Virus record (IMG/VR): IMGVR_UViG_3300030618_000009
Span: 1-64,000 of that record
DNA: 64,000 bases
From: a virus
Direction: 5' to 3' (one strand)
Part shown: one piece after another, positions 52,951 to 60,023 of the stretch
How the letters are laid out: each line of letters starts with the position of its first letter
How positions within the stretch are numbered: position 1 is the first letter of the stretch
Made by a program: the position numbers and the translations under genes
Notes under the pieces: model-generated
Database searches by the model: none
Seen by the model: only the letters and a program-made list of their open reading frames with translations
What the model was told of the DNA's origin: nothing

Positions 52951-53714
52951 TTTAGTGCCTTTCCCAGTGCACGATAGGCGTCGTATACTGCAAACTTTAC
53001 ATCCTCCACGCGGAACCGCGAAACTTCCGTCATCTTGCCCGCTTCCCATTTCATCTGGATAGATGCGCTGTAATCGCGGAACTTGAAGTCTCCACCGTCT
53101 TTTTTCAAAGCGGAGCACATCTCCACGCGACGTGGTATCCCAAAGCCGTCAGCCACGATCATGCCGTGCAAGGACGAGGTTACGATTCTATGGCATCCGC
53201 CGATCTGCCGCACAACTTCCAGCGGATCATCGCTGGGGTTGATAGCCTTGATAATTGTGCCCGCAGGCATCAATTTTGCAAACCGAGCTACAAGCTCCCC
53301 ATCCATGAAATGCGGAAGGATGCCTAAGTCCCACTGCTTCGGCTGAACACCAACCAACTCGTCCGCTAGTATCCCGGGGTCGCCCAGAGCGTAACTCCCC
53401 CCGATGCCCCGTGCCGACAACGGACCACGCAACGCCAGAATTTTCGACGAGATTTTCCCCATCTGCATGATCTGGAGGCGAGAGTCCTCATGCAATTTGC
53501 CCGAGCCAAGGATGTAGCCATCCCATAGCGGCGGGATGTGCTCTAAAACCGATCCAATGGATGCGATCTGTGAGTGCGAAATCGTATCCCATTCCACCTT
53601 GATGTCGGCAAAGTGCTCAAGTAAATATGGCGCTAACGCATCGCCGAAGTTCGGTACTTCCTTCCACCAGTAGGCTTTAACTGGTTCAGCCTTGAAGAAC
53701 TGTTTGAGATTCAC
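52947..53714 (-). CDS. Polysaccharide pyruvyl transferase family protein (255 aa)
   Basis: NFGDALAPYLLEHF near the N-terminus, LRGPLSARGIGG with LGDPGILA (about 95-117), and TSSLHGMIVADGFGIP (about 180-195) are the family's three blocks. It should transfer pyruvate from phosphoenolpyruvate to a sugar, giving a ketal. Coupled to the glycosyltransferase; together they could alter surface glycans of the infected host. Confidence 0.82.
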   Translation of the reverse strand: MNLKQFFKAEPVKAYWWKEVPNFGDALAPYLLEHFADIKVEWDTISHSQIASIGSVLEHIPPLWDGYILGSGKLHEDSRLQIMQMGKISSKILALRGPLSARGIGGSYALGDPGILADELVGVQPKQWDLGILPHFMDGELVARFAKLMPAGTIIKAINPSDDPLEVVRQIGGCHRIVTSSLHGMIVADGFGIPRRVEMCSALKKDGGDFKFRDYSASIQMKWEAGKMTEVSRFRVEDVKFAVYDAYRALGKALK

Positions 53715-53782
53715 AGAGCCCCCTACTTCAGGGATGAGAAGAAGAGAAAGATTTGACGACTGGTGGGAGTGTGGGATTTTCC

Positions 53783-53810
53783 AATAAAAATGGGGCTCCG
53801 CAGAGCCCCA
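53783..53810 (-). terminator. Rho-independent terminator (minus strand)
   Basis: TGGGGCTC/GAGCCCCA stem with TTTTTATT following on the minus strand, between the gene at 53835 and the pyruvyltransferase. Confidence 0.8.
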
Positions 53811-53834
53811 CCTTAGACATTTTCACTTCTTTAC

Positions 53835-54536
53835 TTATGCTTTGGTCCGAGTATGCACATCGCACTCAGGAAGTGGATCGGCTTGCAACTCTTCGATATC
53901 CTCGATGCTGTGTTTGTGCTCGGTCGGATCGTCGCAATACGGGCAACCAGCGTCCGCTGCGGTCGAAACGGCCTCGTTCTCGTTGCTTCCGTCAGACTCG
54001 GGATCAGCTACCGATGGGTCACCATCCAAGCCGTGGTCGGGGCAGGTTTTACTCATCGTGTTGGGGTAATCAGGACACGTGCACTCGGCTTCAACCGTGA
54101 GGGGAGCGGTTCCTTCGATGCCTGCTTGGGTGATCGGCACGGAAGCGTGAGTCATCGGCCCAACCTGAATCGGTTGACCCTGAGGCTGGTTCGGGACTGC
54201 CTCGTACATGAACACGAATTCCTTGGCGTCTTCGGCCTTCTCCACGCCTTCGGGGAGTTCCCACTTGATGAGGACGCGGTGATTCTCGAACTTGTCCATC
54301 GCAGCTTTGCTGACCGTGACCTTGTTGCCCTGCGCTTCGAGCAACGCGGCGGTGAGCACCGACAAACGGCTGTTCTGGGTGTAAAGTTCGCGAGCCTGAT
54401 TGATGACCTGTCCCAGCGTTGTGTTGGGGTCTGTCTTCAGAGCTTCGAGTTGAGCTTCAAGCTCCTCGCAATATTTCTTGAGGCGGGGGAGGTACATCTT
54501 CGTGATGGCTTTGTTTCGTTTGCTGTTGCGTCCCAT
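53835..54536 (-). CDS. Coiled-coil protein with C-terminal Cys/His sites (233 aa)
   Basis: Basic start, then a helix at residues 15-37 (YLPRLKKYCEELEAQLEAL) and a middle beta-rich domain. The acidic C-terminal third has CTCPDYPNTMSKTCPDHG and CPYCDDPTEHKH, two possible metal sites. Unknown function; relatively large for this region and followed by a terminator. Confidence 0.6.
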   Translation of the reverse strand: MGRNSKRNKAITKMYLPRLKKYCEELEAQLEALKTDPNTTLGQVINQARELYTQNSRLSVLTAALLEAQGNKVTVSKAAMDKFENHRVLIKWELPEGVEKAEDAKEFVFMYEAVPNQPQGQPIQVGPMTHASVPITQAGIEGTAPLTVEAECTCPDYPNTMSKTCPDHGLDGDPSVADPESDGSNENEAVSTAADAGCPYCDDPTEHKHSIEDIEELQADPLPECDVHTRTKA

Positions 54537-54910
54537 TAGTTGCTCCTTTGAACTTCACAGGTCTTCTCTTCCCATTGTTCGGCGTGAAAGAACGGCCAAA
54601 CGCTGGGGAAAAACTGAATTTGCGACGTTACGAAGTAAATCCACTTGCCACACCGCAGATGAATGTGCGTCCAGCGGTACGGATTGTGCGATGCGGGAAC
54701 GTCGATTCCGAACCTCCCGGGTTTGGGAAGTTTCTTGTACGTCTTCATCGACCACGGCTCACAGAATGAACAGGTGCAATACGATGAATGCCGACTGACT
54801 GAGAGCCACGTGCTGGCGTAAAGACCTTCAGACGTGACCACAACCTCCCCACTTGGAAGCGTAGTGCCCGTTTTGCCAAAGCCGCTACCGTATGGAGGAT
54901 ATACGCTCAT
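54536..54910 (-). CDS. Hypothetical aromatic protein (124 aa)
   Basis: ATG 54910 chosen; the extension to 55153 lies in another gene. Contains YCTCSFCEPWS and RWTHIHLRCGKWIYFV, Cys and Trp rich. Perhaps zinc binding. Stop overlaps the following ATG. Confidence 0.5.
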   Translation of the reverse strand: MSVYPPYGSGFGKTGTTLPSGEVVVTSEGLYASTWLSVSRHSSYCTCSFCEPWSMKTYKKLPKPGRFGIDVPASHNPYRWTHIHLRCGKWIYFVTSQIQFFPSVWPFFHAEQWEEKTCEVQRSN

Positions 54911-55164
54911 TAAGCCCTCTGCCCGCAGCACTGGGGCACGTCTTTGCTGTAACAGGTAGCGCACATCGTGTGCGGCCCCTTGTTGGAATCTGAGAAGTGG
55001 ACGCCGTTGTGCTTGCAGTATATGCGGCGGAACCACCACGTGTTGTGCCAGAAAAAGTAGTAAATGGGGAACCAAAAATCCCGACGCCAGTGAAATTCGC
55101 GGGGCGGCTTGGACTGGTACGCCTCGTACATTTTGCAGGGAATCTGATTGCAAATTTCACACAT
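54910..55164 (-). CDS. Cys-rich protein with aromatic helix (84 aa)
   Basis: N-terminal CEICNQIPC and C-terminal CATCYSKDVPQCCG may bind zinc. The middle (FWFPIYYFFWHNTWWF) is very aromatic and could be a membrane or interface helix. Confidence 0.5.
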   Translation of the reverse strand: MCEICNQIPCKMYEAYQSKPPREFHWRRDFWFPIYYFFWHNTWWFRRIYCKHNGVHFSDSNKGPHTMCATCYSKDVPQCCGQRA

Positions 55165-55179
55165 GCAGTTCCTACTTTA

Positions 55180-55533
55180 TCACTTCTTCTTGGGAGTGGC
55201 AATCTTCTTCGGTGGTTGTGGCTGAGTGAGCGCGGCTCCCGCTGCCTGAGTCTTCGTCTTCTTGATCTTCTTGCCGAAGTTCGGGTTCTTGGTCTGCACG
55301 CGGGTCGCTGGATCGGTGATGTAGGCTTGTGAGTCGATGAGCGGCCCCTTACCCTGTTTAACCGCTGCTGCCGCTGCGGGATTGACGGTGGTCATCTTGG
55401 CTTCGCGAATCGGGTCAAGGTAGATTTCGAACCCTGCCGTGTCTTCATAGCTGATGTCCGTGGTCTTCTTAAACGTTTCGCCGTCGATGTAGAAAAACTC
55501 ACCCTGCTTGATTGCCGAAAACTTTGCGCCCAT
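55180..55533 (-). CDS. Small phage protein with basic Ala/Pro/Lys tail (117 aa)
   Basis: KFSAIKQGEFFYIDGETFKK followed by TTDISYEDTAGF is a small beta domain typical of a widespread phage protein family of unknown function. The tail (IKKTKTQAAGAALTQPQPPKK) is disordered and basic, reminiscent of histone-like tails. GGAG ribosome site. Confidence 0.6.
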   Translation of the reverse strand: MGAKFSAIKQGEFFYIDGETFKKTTDISYEDTAGFEIYLDPIREAKMTTVNPAAAAAVKQGKGPLIDSQAYITDPATRVQTKNPNFGKKIKKTKTQAAGAALTQPQPPKKIATPKKK

Positions 55534-55562
55534 GATGATCTCCTTACTCCCTAATACCGCAT

Positions 55563-55700
55563 TTATGCGGATTTTTCTGCTAATTTCTTACGTTCAGCCC
55601 GTGCCTTGCGTGCCACAAAAATAAAACTATTCGTCACGATAAAAAGAAGACTACCGTCCGTATTATATAGAGTGGCAAAAATCCAGTCAAGAACGTGCAT
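55563..55700 (-). CDS. Small membrane peptide (45 aa)
   Basis: Hydrophobic helix (LLFIVTNSFIFVA) followed by a basic tail (RKARAERKKLAEKSA). ATG 55700 overlaps the divergent HNH gene start by 29 nt; ATG 55712 is an alternative. Weak. Confidence 0.35.
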   Translation of the reverse strand: MHVLDWIFATLYNTDGSLLFIVTNSFIFVARKARAERKKLAEKSA

Positions 55701-56430
55701 CACCTGTAACATCGGATTTTCGTATACCGCCCCAACTGGCGGGCGAAGGTTCCACTGCTCCCCCGAGTGCAGAGCTAAACACAAAGAACAACGCGCTCAG
55801 GAACGAAAACAGGCAAAAAGAGGTCGCGTCAGAACCCGAACTTGCCCAGTCTGTAATCTCGAATTTTCCTACGAAATCGCGCAAGGCAGAGATCGAAAAT
55901 TTTGCTCTAAAACCTGCTATACCGCAAATACGGTGCGGTTGCAGAGGGAACGACCGAGGCACTATCCACCTTGCAGCACACCGAAGTGCGTCGGACTGGC
56001 AACCCGTGTAGGTTTGGGGTTGTGTGAAGCCTGTTATGGCCGACTTCGGCGAACAGGCAGCGTTGCCCGAAAAGGAGCAAAGCTGCGAAGGAAAAACAAA
56101 GAAGGTTACATCGTCATAATCGCCGAACACCCGTTGATCTCGTCTAATGGACGCCTTTATGAACATCGCAAGGTTGTTTTCGATAGAATAGGGGTCGGAC
56201 CGCATCCCTGTTTCTGGTGTGCTCAACAGTTACAAGACTGGGACGAAATAGTCATCGACCATTTGAACGAAATTAAGGACGACAATCGTTTTGAGAACCT
56301 CGTAGTCTCCTGCAATCCATGTAATCGGGCGAGGGGTGCCTTGCTTCCTTTCATCAGGAGAATGCGTGATGAAGCCTTGCCCGTATTCATTGAGTGTGTA
56401 AAAGAACAGCGGCAGGTGTTCCATGTCTAG
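55672..56430 (+). CDS. HNH endonuclease with N-terminal zinc knuckles (252 aa)
   Basis: Two zinc modules (CITCNIGFS with HCSPEC; CPVCNLEFS with FCSKTC) are followed by a third C-x2-C region and an HNH core: CFWCAQQL near 193, IVIDHLNEIKDDNRFENL near 206 (HN), and CNPCNRARG near 227. Start GTG 55672 lies 5 nt after TATTAT (55661-55666), so it is leaderless; a TTG at 55606 is possible but unsupported. Opposite in orientation to its neighbours, as mobile endonucleases often are. Confidence 0.8.
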   Translation: MAKIQSRTCITCNIGFSYTAPTGGRRFHCSPECRAKHKEQRAQERKQAKRGRVRTRTCPVCNLEFSYEIAQGRDRKFCSKTCYTANTVRLQRERPRHYPPCSTPKCVGLATRVGLGLCEACYGRLRRTGSVARKGAKLRRKNKEGYIVIIAEHPLISSNGRLYEHRKVVFDRIGVGPHPCFWCAQQLQDWDEIVIDHLNEIKDDNRFENLVVSCNPCNRARGALLPFIRRMRDEALPVFIECVKEQRQVFHV

Positions 56431-56809
56431 GCGTAAAGGAGCATTGTCTTGGGACGATTTTCCCCGCAGGAAGAACGAAGACGGACATCCGCTTTGTCGA
56501 AAATGCGGCACGGTCTTGACGGGTAAGAAAACCGCGTGGTGTGGCCCGAAATGCCTTAAAGATGTCAAGCTTATGGTTGATTGGAACTACATCAGAAGAA
56601 CTATCCGGCGGCGGGATCATTATACGTGTGTGCTGTGCGGAAATCGAGGACGAGAAGTTGACCACATCGTCGAACTGGTGGACGGCGGAAGCTGGTGGGA
56701 GCCATCGAACTTGAGAACTTTATGCACCCCTTGCCACAAAACAAAAACGGCGAAGATGAGAAAAACCCGCGCTAAAACACATACTTCGCCAAGCAATCCG
56801 CAGTATTAG
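56423..56809 (+). CDS. HNH endonuclease (128 aa)
   Basis: N-terminal zinc knuckle (CRKCG, WCGPKC), then RRRDHYTCVLCGNRGREVDHIVEL near 60-80 and SNLRTLCTPCHKTKT near 95, a complete McrA-type HNH with C-x2-C pairs. Overlaps the preceding HNH gene by 8 nt, so two nuclease genes are paired. Confidence 0.85.
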   Translation: MSRRKGALSWDDFPRRKNEDGHPLCRKCGTVLTGKKTAWCGPKCLKDVKLMVDWNYIRRTIRRRDHYTCVLCGNRGREVDHIVELVDGGSWWEPSNLRTLCTPCHKTKTAKMRKTRAKTHTSPSNPQY

Positions 56810-56956
56810 TCATGATATGGTGGGTGGGGGAACAATCGCCCACAGCGTCTCCAACGTCTTTATGTAGTATTCTGGCAGATGCCCAACGTGTGGATGCCCG
56901 ATGCCGTGATATTCGAGGGCGTTCTGAACCGAACCGTGCTGTCCTTTACGCGCCAT
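56810..56956 (-). CDS. Small protein paralogous to the C-terminus of its upstream neighbour (48 aa)
   Basis: Begins ARKGQHGSVQNALEYHGIG; the neighbour ends with GEHGSVEGALEYHRI followed by similar Tyr, Leu-Thr/Trp positions. Starts 11 nt inside the neighbour's end. Looks like a tandem duplicate of a small domain. Confidence 0.5.
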   Translation of the reverse strand: MARKGQHGSVQNALEYHGIGHPHVGHLPEYYIKTLETLWAIVPPPTIS

Positions 56957-57722
56957 TGGTTTCTTTCTTTGCTACGCCCCAGAGGGCTGTAAGCCCTAGC
57001 ATTTCCAGTTGATAGACGCCCTTCAGCTTGATGCGGTGATACTCAAGGGCTCCCTCGACCGATCCATGCTCCCCACGTGCGATGCTCAGGGCGGCACGCA
57101 TGGCATCCTGCACGCGGGTCAGCGACGTGCGCTGCTTGTCGTCCTCGCGATATTCCTTTTGTAGCCGACGAAGGTGCTCATAGCGAGTCTGATTGTCACG
57201 GCGGCAGGCTACGGCATGAACCAAATTCCGTTGCCTCTCTGCTGTGGTCGTCCTGACCTCGGGGACACGGCGGCTAATCATGCAGTCCCGTGTGGGGCTA
57301 TACTCAAGAATTCCCCAACCCTTCGGCCTCTCCGTCTCCGCGATCAATCCAGCGGGAGCCGCGAGCCAGCATAGGTCTGCTGGTGGTTCCCACTCCCACT
57401 TCTTGTCGCCGCGAAAATCGCCGCGTGAAGTCTTGACCTCGACGATCACGGTCATCATTCGGTTTAGGATGTTTGCTTCTACCTGCCAAGCGTCTTTCTC
57501 TTCCTGCGGTTTCTTCCATTTGGGCTTTCGGCGAATCAGCTTCAGGGTTTGCAGTTCGGTTTCAGTAGGGCACAAAACTCCCGCGATGTCAGCGATCCAC
57601 CCATCCGCTACGCCGACTTCCGTTTCGACGGGCTTAACTCCGCGTTCGTCGAGCCAGAAACAGGACGCGGCGGTGATCTGTTTCGTGATCTCTGTCTTAT
57701 TCTGGTCGTCGAAAAGGCTCAT
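56946..57722 (-). CDS. MmcB-like PD-(D/E)XK nuclease-fold protein (258 aa)
   Basis: VGVADGWIADIAGVL (Asp, about residue 45) and VI-VEVKTSRGDFRGDKKW (E-x-K, about 93-105), followed by DLCWLAAPAGLI, match the MmcB/COG5321 pattern of restriction-like nuclease folds linked to DNA repair. The C-terminal GEHGSVEGALEYH region is a separate small helical unit repeated in the next gene. Confidence 0.72.
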   Translation of the reverse strand: MSLFDDQNKTEITKQITAASCFWLDERGVKPVETEVGVADGWIADIAGVLCPTETELQTLKLIRRKPKWKKPQEEKDAWQVEANILNRMMTVIVEVKTSRGDFRGDKKWEWEPPADLCWLAAPAGLIAETERPKGWGILEYSPTRDCMISRRVPEVRTTTAERQRNLVHAVACRRDNQTRYEHLRRLQKEYREDDKQRTSLTRVQDAMRAALSIARGEHGSVEGALEYHRIKLKGVYQLEMLGLTALWGVAKKETNGA

Positions 57723-57925
57723 TCTTTTTCCATTGCTTCAATAGCGGCGACGGCCCGAGTGAGAATCTTGGTCGCACGTTCGAGCACATGTCGATAGCCC
57801 AACACATTGTAATGGTCTGACTCACAGGCTTCGAACACCCTGCGGATGGCTTTGCGTTCGTGCCGATACAAATCACTCACGCTGATTTCGAGAATCTTTT
57901 TCTGCTGAGCTTGTGTCAATCTCAT
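57719..57925 (-). CDS. Small helical protein (68 aa)
   Basis: All-helical, basic in the centre (LYRHERKAIRRVFEA). ATGA-coupled on both sides. Unknown. Confidence 0.5.
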   Translation of the reverse strand: MRLTQAQQKKILEISVSDLYRHERKAIRRVFEACESDHYNVLGYRHVLERATKILTRAVAAIEAMEKE

Positions 57926-58098
57926 TGGAGTACCCCATCAACCTCTATCAGTTCCCAAGTGATGCGCTCGGCATTCTCAAAACCAAAGTCAATAAGGAAC
58001 CTCAACCCCTGCTGTTCCAAATATTTAGCGAAGGCAAGCTGAGCAGGCGTTGTCTGGTAGTCGGGGAAGCGAGCTAGGAATCTTTCAATCTCAGACAT
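57922..58098 (-). CDS. Small helical protein (58 aa)
   Basis: MSEIERFLARFPDYQTTPAQ, acidic and helical. The longer frame to 58344 overlaps another gene and is not used. Unknown. Confidence 0.5.
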   Translation of the reverse strand: MSEIERFLARFPDYQTTPAQLAFAKYLEQQGLRFLIDFGFENAERITWELIEVDGVLQ

Positions 58099-58450
58099 TG
58101 GTCTTCTCTCGCTCGGCCAAGTATTCTTCCGCCGCCGTGTGGAGCCTGCACAGATGACAGTTCGTCTTGTGCATGTCTTCGCCGATGTGGTACTCGTCCA
58201 CCAACTCAATAAACCGAGGTGCCATTTGATCCAACAGGACAAAGGCTTGGACGACCCGCGTGAAGAAAAGACCCGCTTGTTCCTCGTCATCGTTCGCCGC
58301 CGCGATCTGGCGGGCAACTTTAAGGATGACTTCTTTCTGAACATCCTCAGCGTACTTCAGGGATTTGCCGACAATCTCGTCATTCGGATTGCAGGCGTCA
58401 ATAAACTCCCCGTACACTATCTCGGGCGGGTTGTCGTCGAGGTTTGGCAT
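58091..58450 (-). CDS. Hypothetical helical protein (119 aa)
   Basis: AAGGAG 7 nt before ATG 58450. Helical with ARQIAAANDDEEQAG and a C-terminal HKTNCHLCRLHTAA, a Cys/His pair that could bind metal. Unknown. Confidence 0.55.
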   Translation of the reverse strand: MPNLDDNPPEIVYGEFIDACNPNDEIVGKSLKYAEDVQKEVILKVARQIAAANDDEEQAGLFFTRVVQAFVLLDQMAPRFIELVDEYHIGEDMHKTNCHLCRLHTAAEEYLAEREKTNV

Positions 58451-58686
58451 TTCCACTCCTTGTACTTTTCAGGCAGGCATTTAGCACAAGGGCGGAACCC
58501 AGCAGCAATAGCCGTGGCTTCATCCTTGAAGAAAACCCTGTGTTTTACGTAGTGTCCTGCGGCGATGAAACGAAGAGCAGAAGGGCAGTCTAGTCTACCG
58601 TATATTTTGAGTTGCCTGTGCCCGCCCAGCTTCCCGGGTGTCTTGCTTGCTCGAATCCAGCCGTCCGCTCCCATCAGCAGAAACAT
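58417..58686 (-). CDS. Ada-type metal-binding domain protein (89 aa)
   Basis: RLDCPSALRFIAAGHYVKHR, VFFKDEATAIAAGFRPCAKC and LPEKYKEW reproduce the second half of the Ada metal-binding domain (family: N/H-x-V/F-F, eA, G-F-R-P-C-x-x-C). The first Cys pair is reduced to one Cys, so metal chemistry may be altered. ATG 58686 follows GGAGAGGA; the longer frame to 58734 has no site. May sense or bind damaged DNA. Confidence 0.6.
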   Translation of the reverse strand: MFLLMGADGWIRASKTPGKLGGHRQLKIYGRLDCPSALRFIAAGHYVKHRVFFKDEATAIAAGFRPCAKCLPEKYKEWKCQTSTTTRPR

Positions 58687-58957
58687 GGGGTCCTCTCCAC
58701 ATAATACCCATTGTGCGGAGAAGTTTGGCGTCATCCATCGTGATTGTGCACTTGCGGGTGCAAACGGAGCATTGGCATTTGAAATCTAGGGCGTGGCGGG
58801 TGCGGGTATAGAAAAGGGGCTCATCTTCTTCATGACGAGAACGTGCGATATCGGGGTCGGCCCCGAATCCTCGGCAGTACAGTTCCCAGTAACGTGAATC
58901 GCCCCCACGGTTTGTACTACGGTGGGGGCGATCCTCGGGTTCAAAGTGTTGGTGCAT
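58595..58957 (-). CDS. Cys-containing protein overlapping the Ada-like gene (120 aa)
   Basis: AAGGGGGA precedes ATG 58957. DFKCQCSVCTRKCTITMDDA looks genuine (four Cys). The last 30 residues overlap the Ada-like gene by 92 nt and look like out-of-frame sequence, so a truncation or frameshift near 58670 is possible. Confidence 0.45.
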   Translation of the reverse strand: MHQHFEPEDRPHRSTNRGGDSRYWELYCRGFGADPDIARSRHEEDEPLFYTRTRHALDFKCQCSVCTRKCTITMDDAKLLRTMGIMWRGPHVSADGSGRLDSSKQDTREAGRAQATQNIR

Positions 58958-58989
58958 TGATTCCCCCTTCAATGAAAAGGGAAGTCGGG

Positions 58990-59616
58990 TTACGCCTCGA
59001 CGAGATCGTCGCACATCACCTTCGGCATTTCCTCGGACCTAGCCGACTCTTCATACGGCTCGTGAGTCGTCAGGTCTACAACAAGAGACCCGTCGTTGGG
59101 TGCCGCCGTCCAGTTGGCGTTGCCGCAACCGTCGAGCGCAAGCACGGTGCCTGCGTCAGGCAAGCCGCTGCCGCATGGAGTGGTCTGGGTGCCGCCGATC
59201 TGCACGTTACCGCTGTTGGTGAACGTGAAAGCATCCCCAGCGTTCGCCAGCGTGCAACTCACCGTGGGGCTTAGGCCGCTGCCATTGCTGGTGAGCAGGC
59301 TACCGCCTTGGAAATTGCCGCCATTGAGTCCGCCGTTGACGATACCAGTGCCGCCGCTGGTATTCGGCGTGTTGTAGCCGACCCAAGTAGGCGTAGTCGT
59401 GATCGTCCACTGACCGTTGTTCGGAACGTTGTAGGTGTACGGGGGATTCCAGACCCACTGCGGGTACGTGTAGACGTACTTGATGTTCTGGGGTGGTTGG
59501 GTCTTGTCGTTGACCGCCTTGAGGCTGCGATCCAGCATATCCAACCGAGCGACCTCGGATAGGAGTTCTTGATGGGTCAACTGGTTGCGGCTGAGAAACG
59601 ACTGGCTAAGGCCCAT
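58990..59616 (-). CDS. Virion-type Gly/Asn/Thr-rich protein (208 aa)
   Basis: Short helical start then WNPPYTYNVPNNGQW and extended repeats of Gly, Asn, Thr and Ser (GGTGIVNGGLNGGN), ending in an acidic tail. The composition and VLALDGCGNANW unit fit a fibre or head-decoration protein like those at 60024 and 61651. Two Cys pairs are unusual. Start may be later than 59616. Confidence 0.55.
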   Translation of the reverse strand: MGLSQSFLSRNQLTHQELLSEVARLDMLDRSLKAVNDKTQPPQNIKYVYTYPQWVWNPPYTYNVPNNGQWTITTTPTWVGYNTPNTSGGTGIVNGGLNGGNFQGGSLLTSNGSGLSPTVSCTLANAGDAFTFTNSGNVQIGGTQTTPCGSGLPDAGTVLALDGCGNANWTAAPNDGSLVVDLTTHEPYEESARSEEMPKVMCDDLVEA

Positions 59617-59690
59617 ACGAGGGCGAGTTTTGTGTACTTCGTCTGTCGCTGTTTCTTGATTTTGGGGGTAGTGGTCTTCTTTTTTGCCAT
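59577..59690 (-). CDS. Tiny basic peptide (37 aa)
   Basis: AGGAG 7 nt upstream of ATG 59690. MAKKKTTTPKIKKQRQTKYT then a short hydrophobic stretch. It overlaps the next gene by 40 nt. Could be DNA-binding or an upstream regulatory ORF. Confidence 0.35.
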   Translation of the reverse strand: MAKKKTTTPKIKKQRQTKYTKLALVWALASRFSAATS

Positions 59691-59759
59691 GTGCATCTCC
59701 TAAACATGCATTTCGATAGTCGGAAAATGCATTTCTAGGTGTCTAATACTCGAAAATCG

Positions 59760-59906
59760 CTATTTGCACTCGGCATGAACGCATTTTTTCGTCCCGTCCT
59801 TGTAAAAGAAAACGAACAGGGGTACGTCGGCGCATATTCGGCGGCAGGTGTCGCATTTCTTGTCGGGGCTGAAGACGCGGCGGAAGGCGATGATTAGGTT
59901 GTCCAT
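59760..59906 (-). CDS. Small Cys-rich protein (48 aa)
   Basis: Contains KKCDTCRRICAD and KKCVHAEC, five Cys and one His arranged for zinc. TATAAT (59913-59918) ends 6 nt before the ATG: leaderless. Confidence 0.5.
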   Translation of the reverse strand: MDNLIIAFRRVFSPDKKCDTCRRICADVPLFVFFYKDGTKKCVHAECK

Positions 59907-59980
59907 GCCACTATTATACCAACCGCATAACACGTTCAGGCAGGTTTCTGGGGGTCTGGCATTACTTTGGTTTGGGCAGT

Positions 59981-60006
59981 AAAAAGCCCCAGCCGAAGCT
60001 GGGGCT
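59981..60006 (-). terminator. Rho-independent terminator (minus strand)
   Basis: AGCCCCAGC/GCTGGGGCT with a TTCG-type loop and TTTTT following on the minus strand; ends the fibre gene transcript. Confidence 0.85.
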
Positions 60007-60023
60007 CGTTGAAAAGGTTAAGG

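Noticed and set aside
56812-57012. Plus-strand ORF after the HNH pair
   Set aside because: Opposes a minus-strand gene that is coupled to its neighbour and shares sequence with it.
58687-58734. Longer N-terminus of the Ada-like protein
   Set aside because: No ribosome site at 58734, whereas ATG 58686 has GGAGAGGA; the extension also overlaps the upstream gene further.
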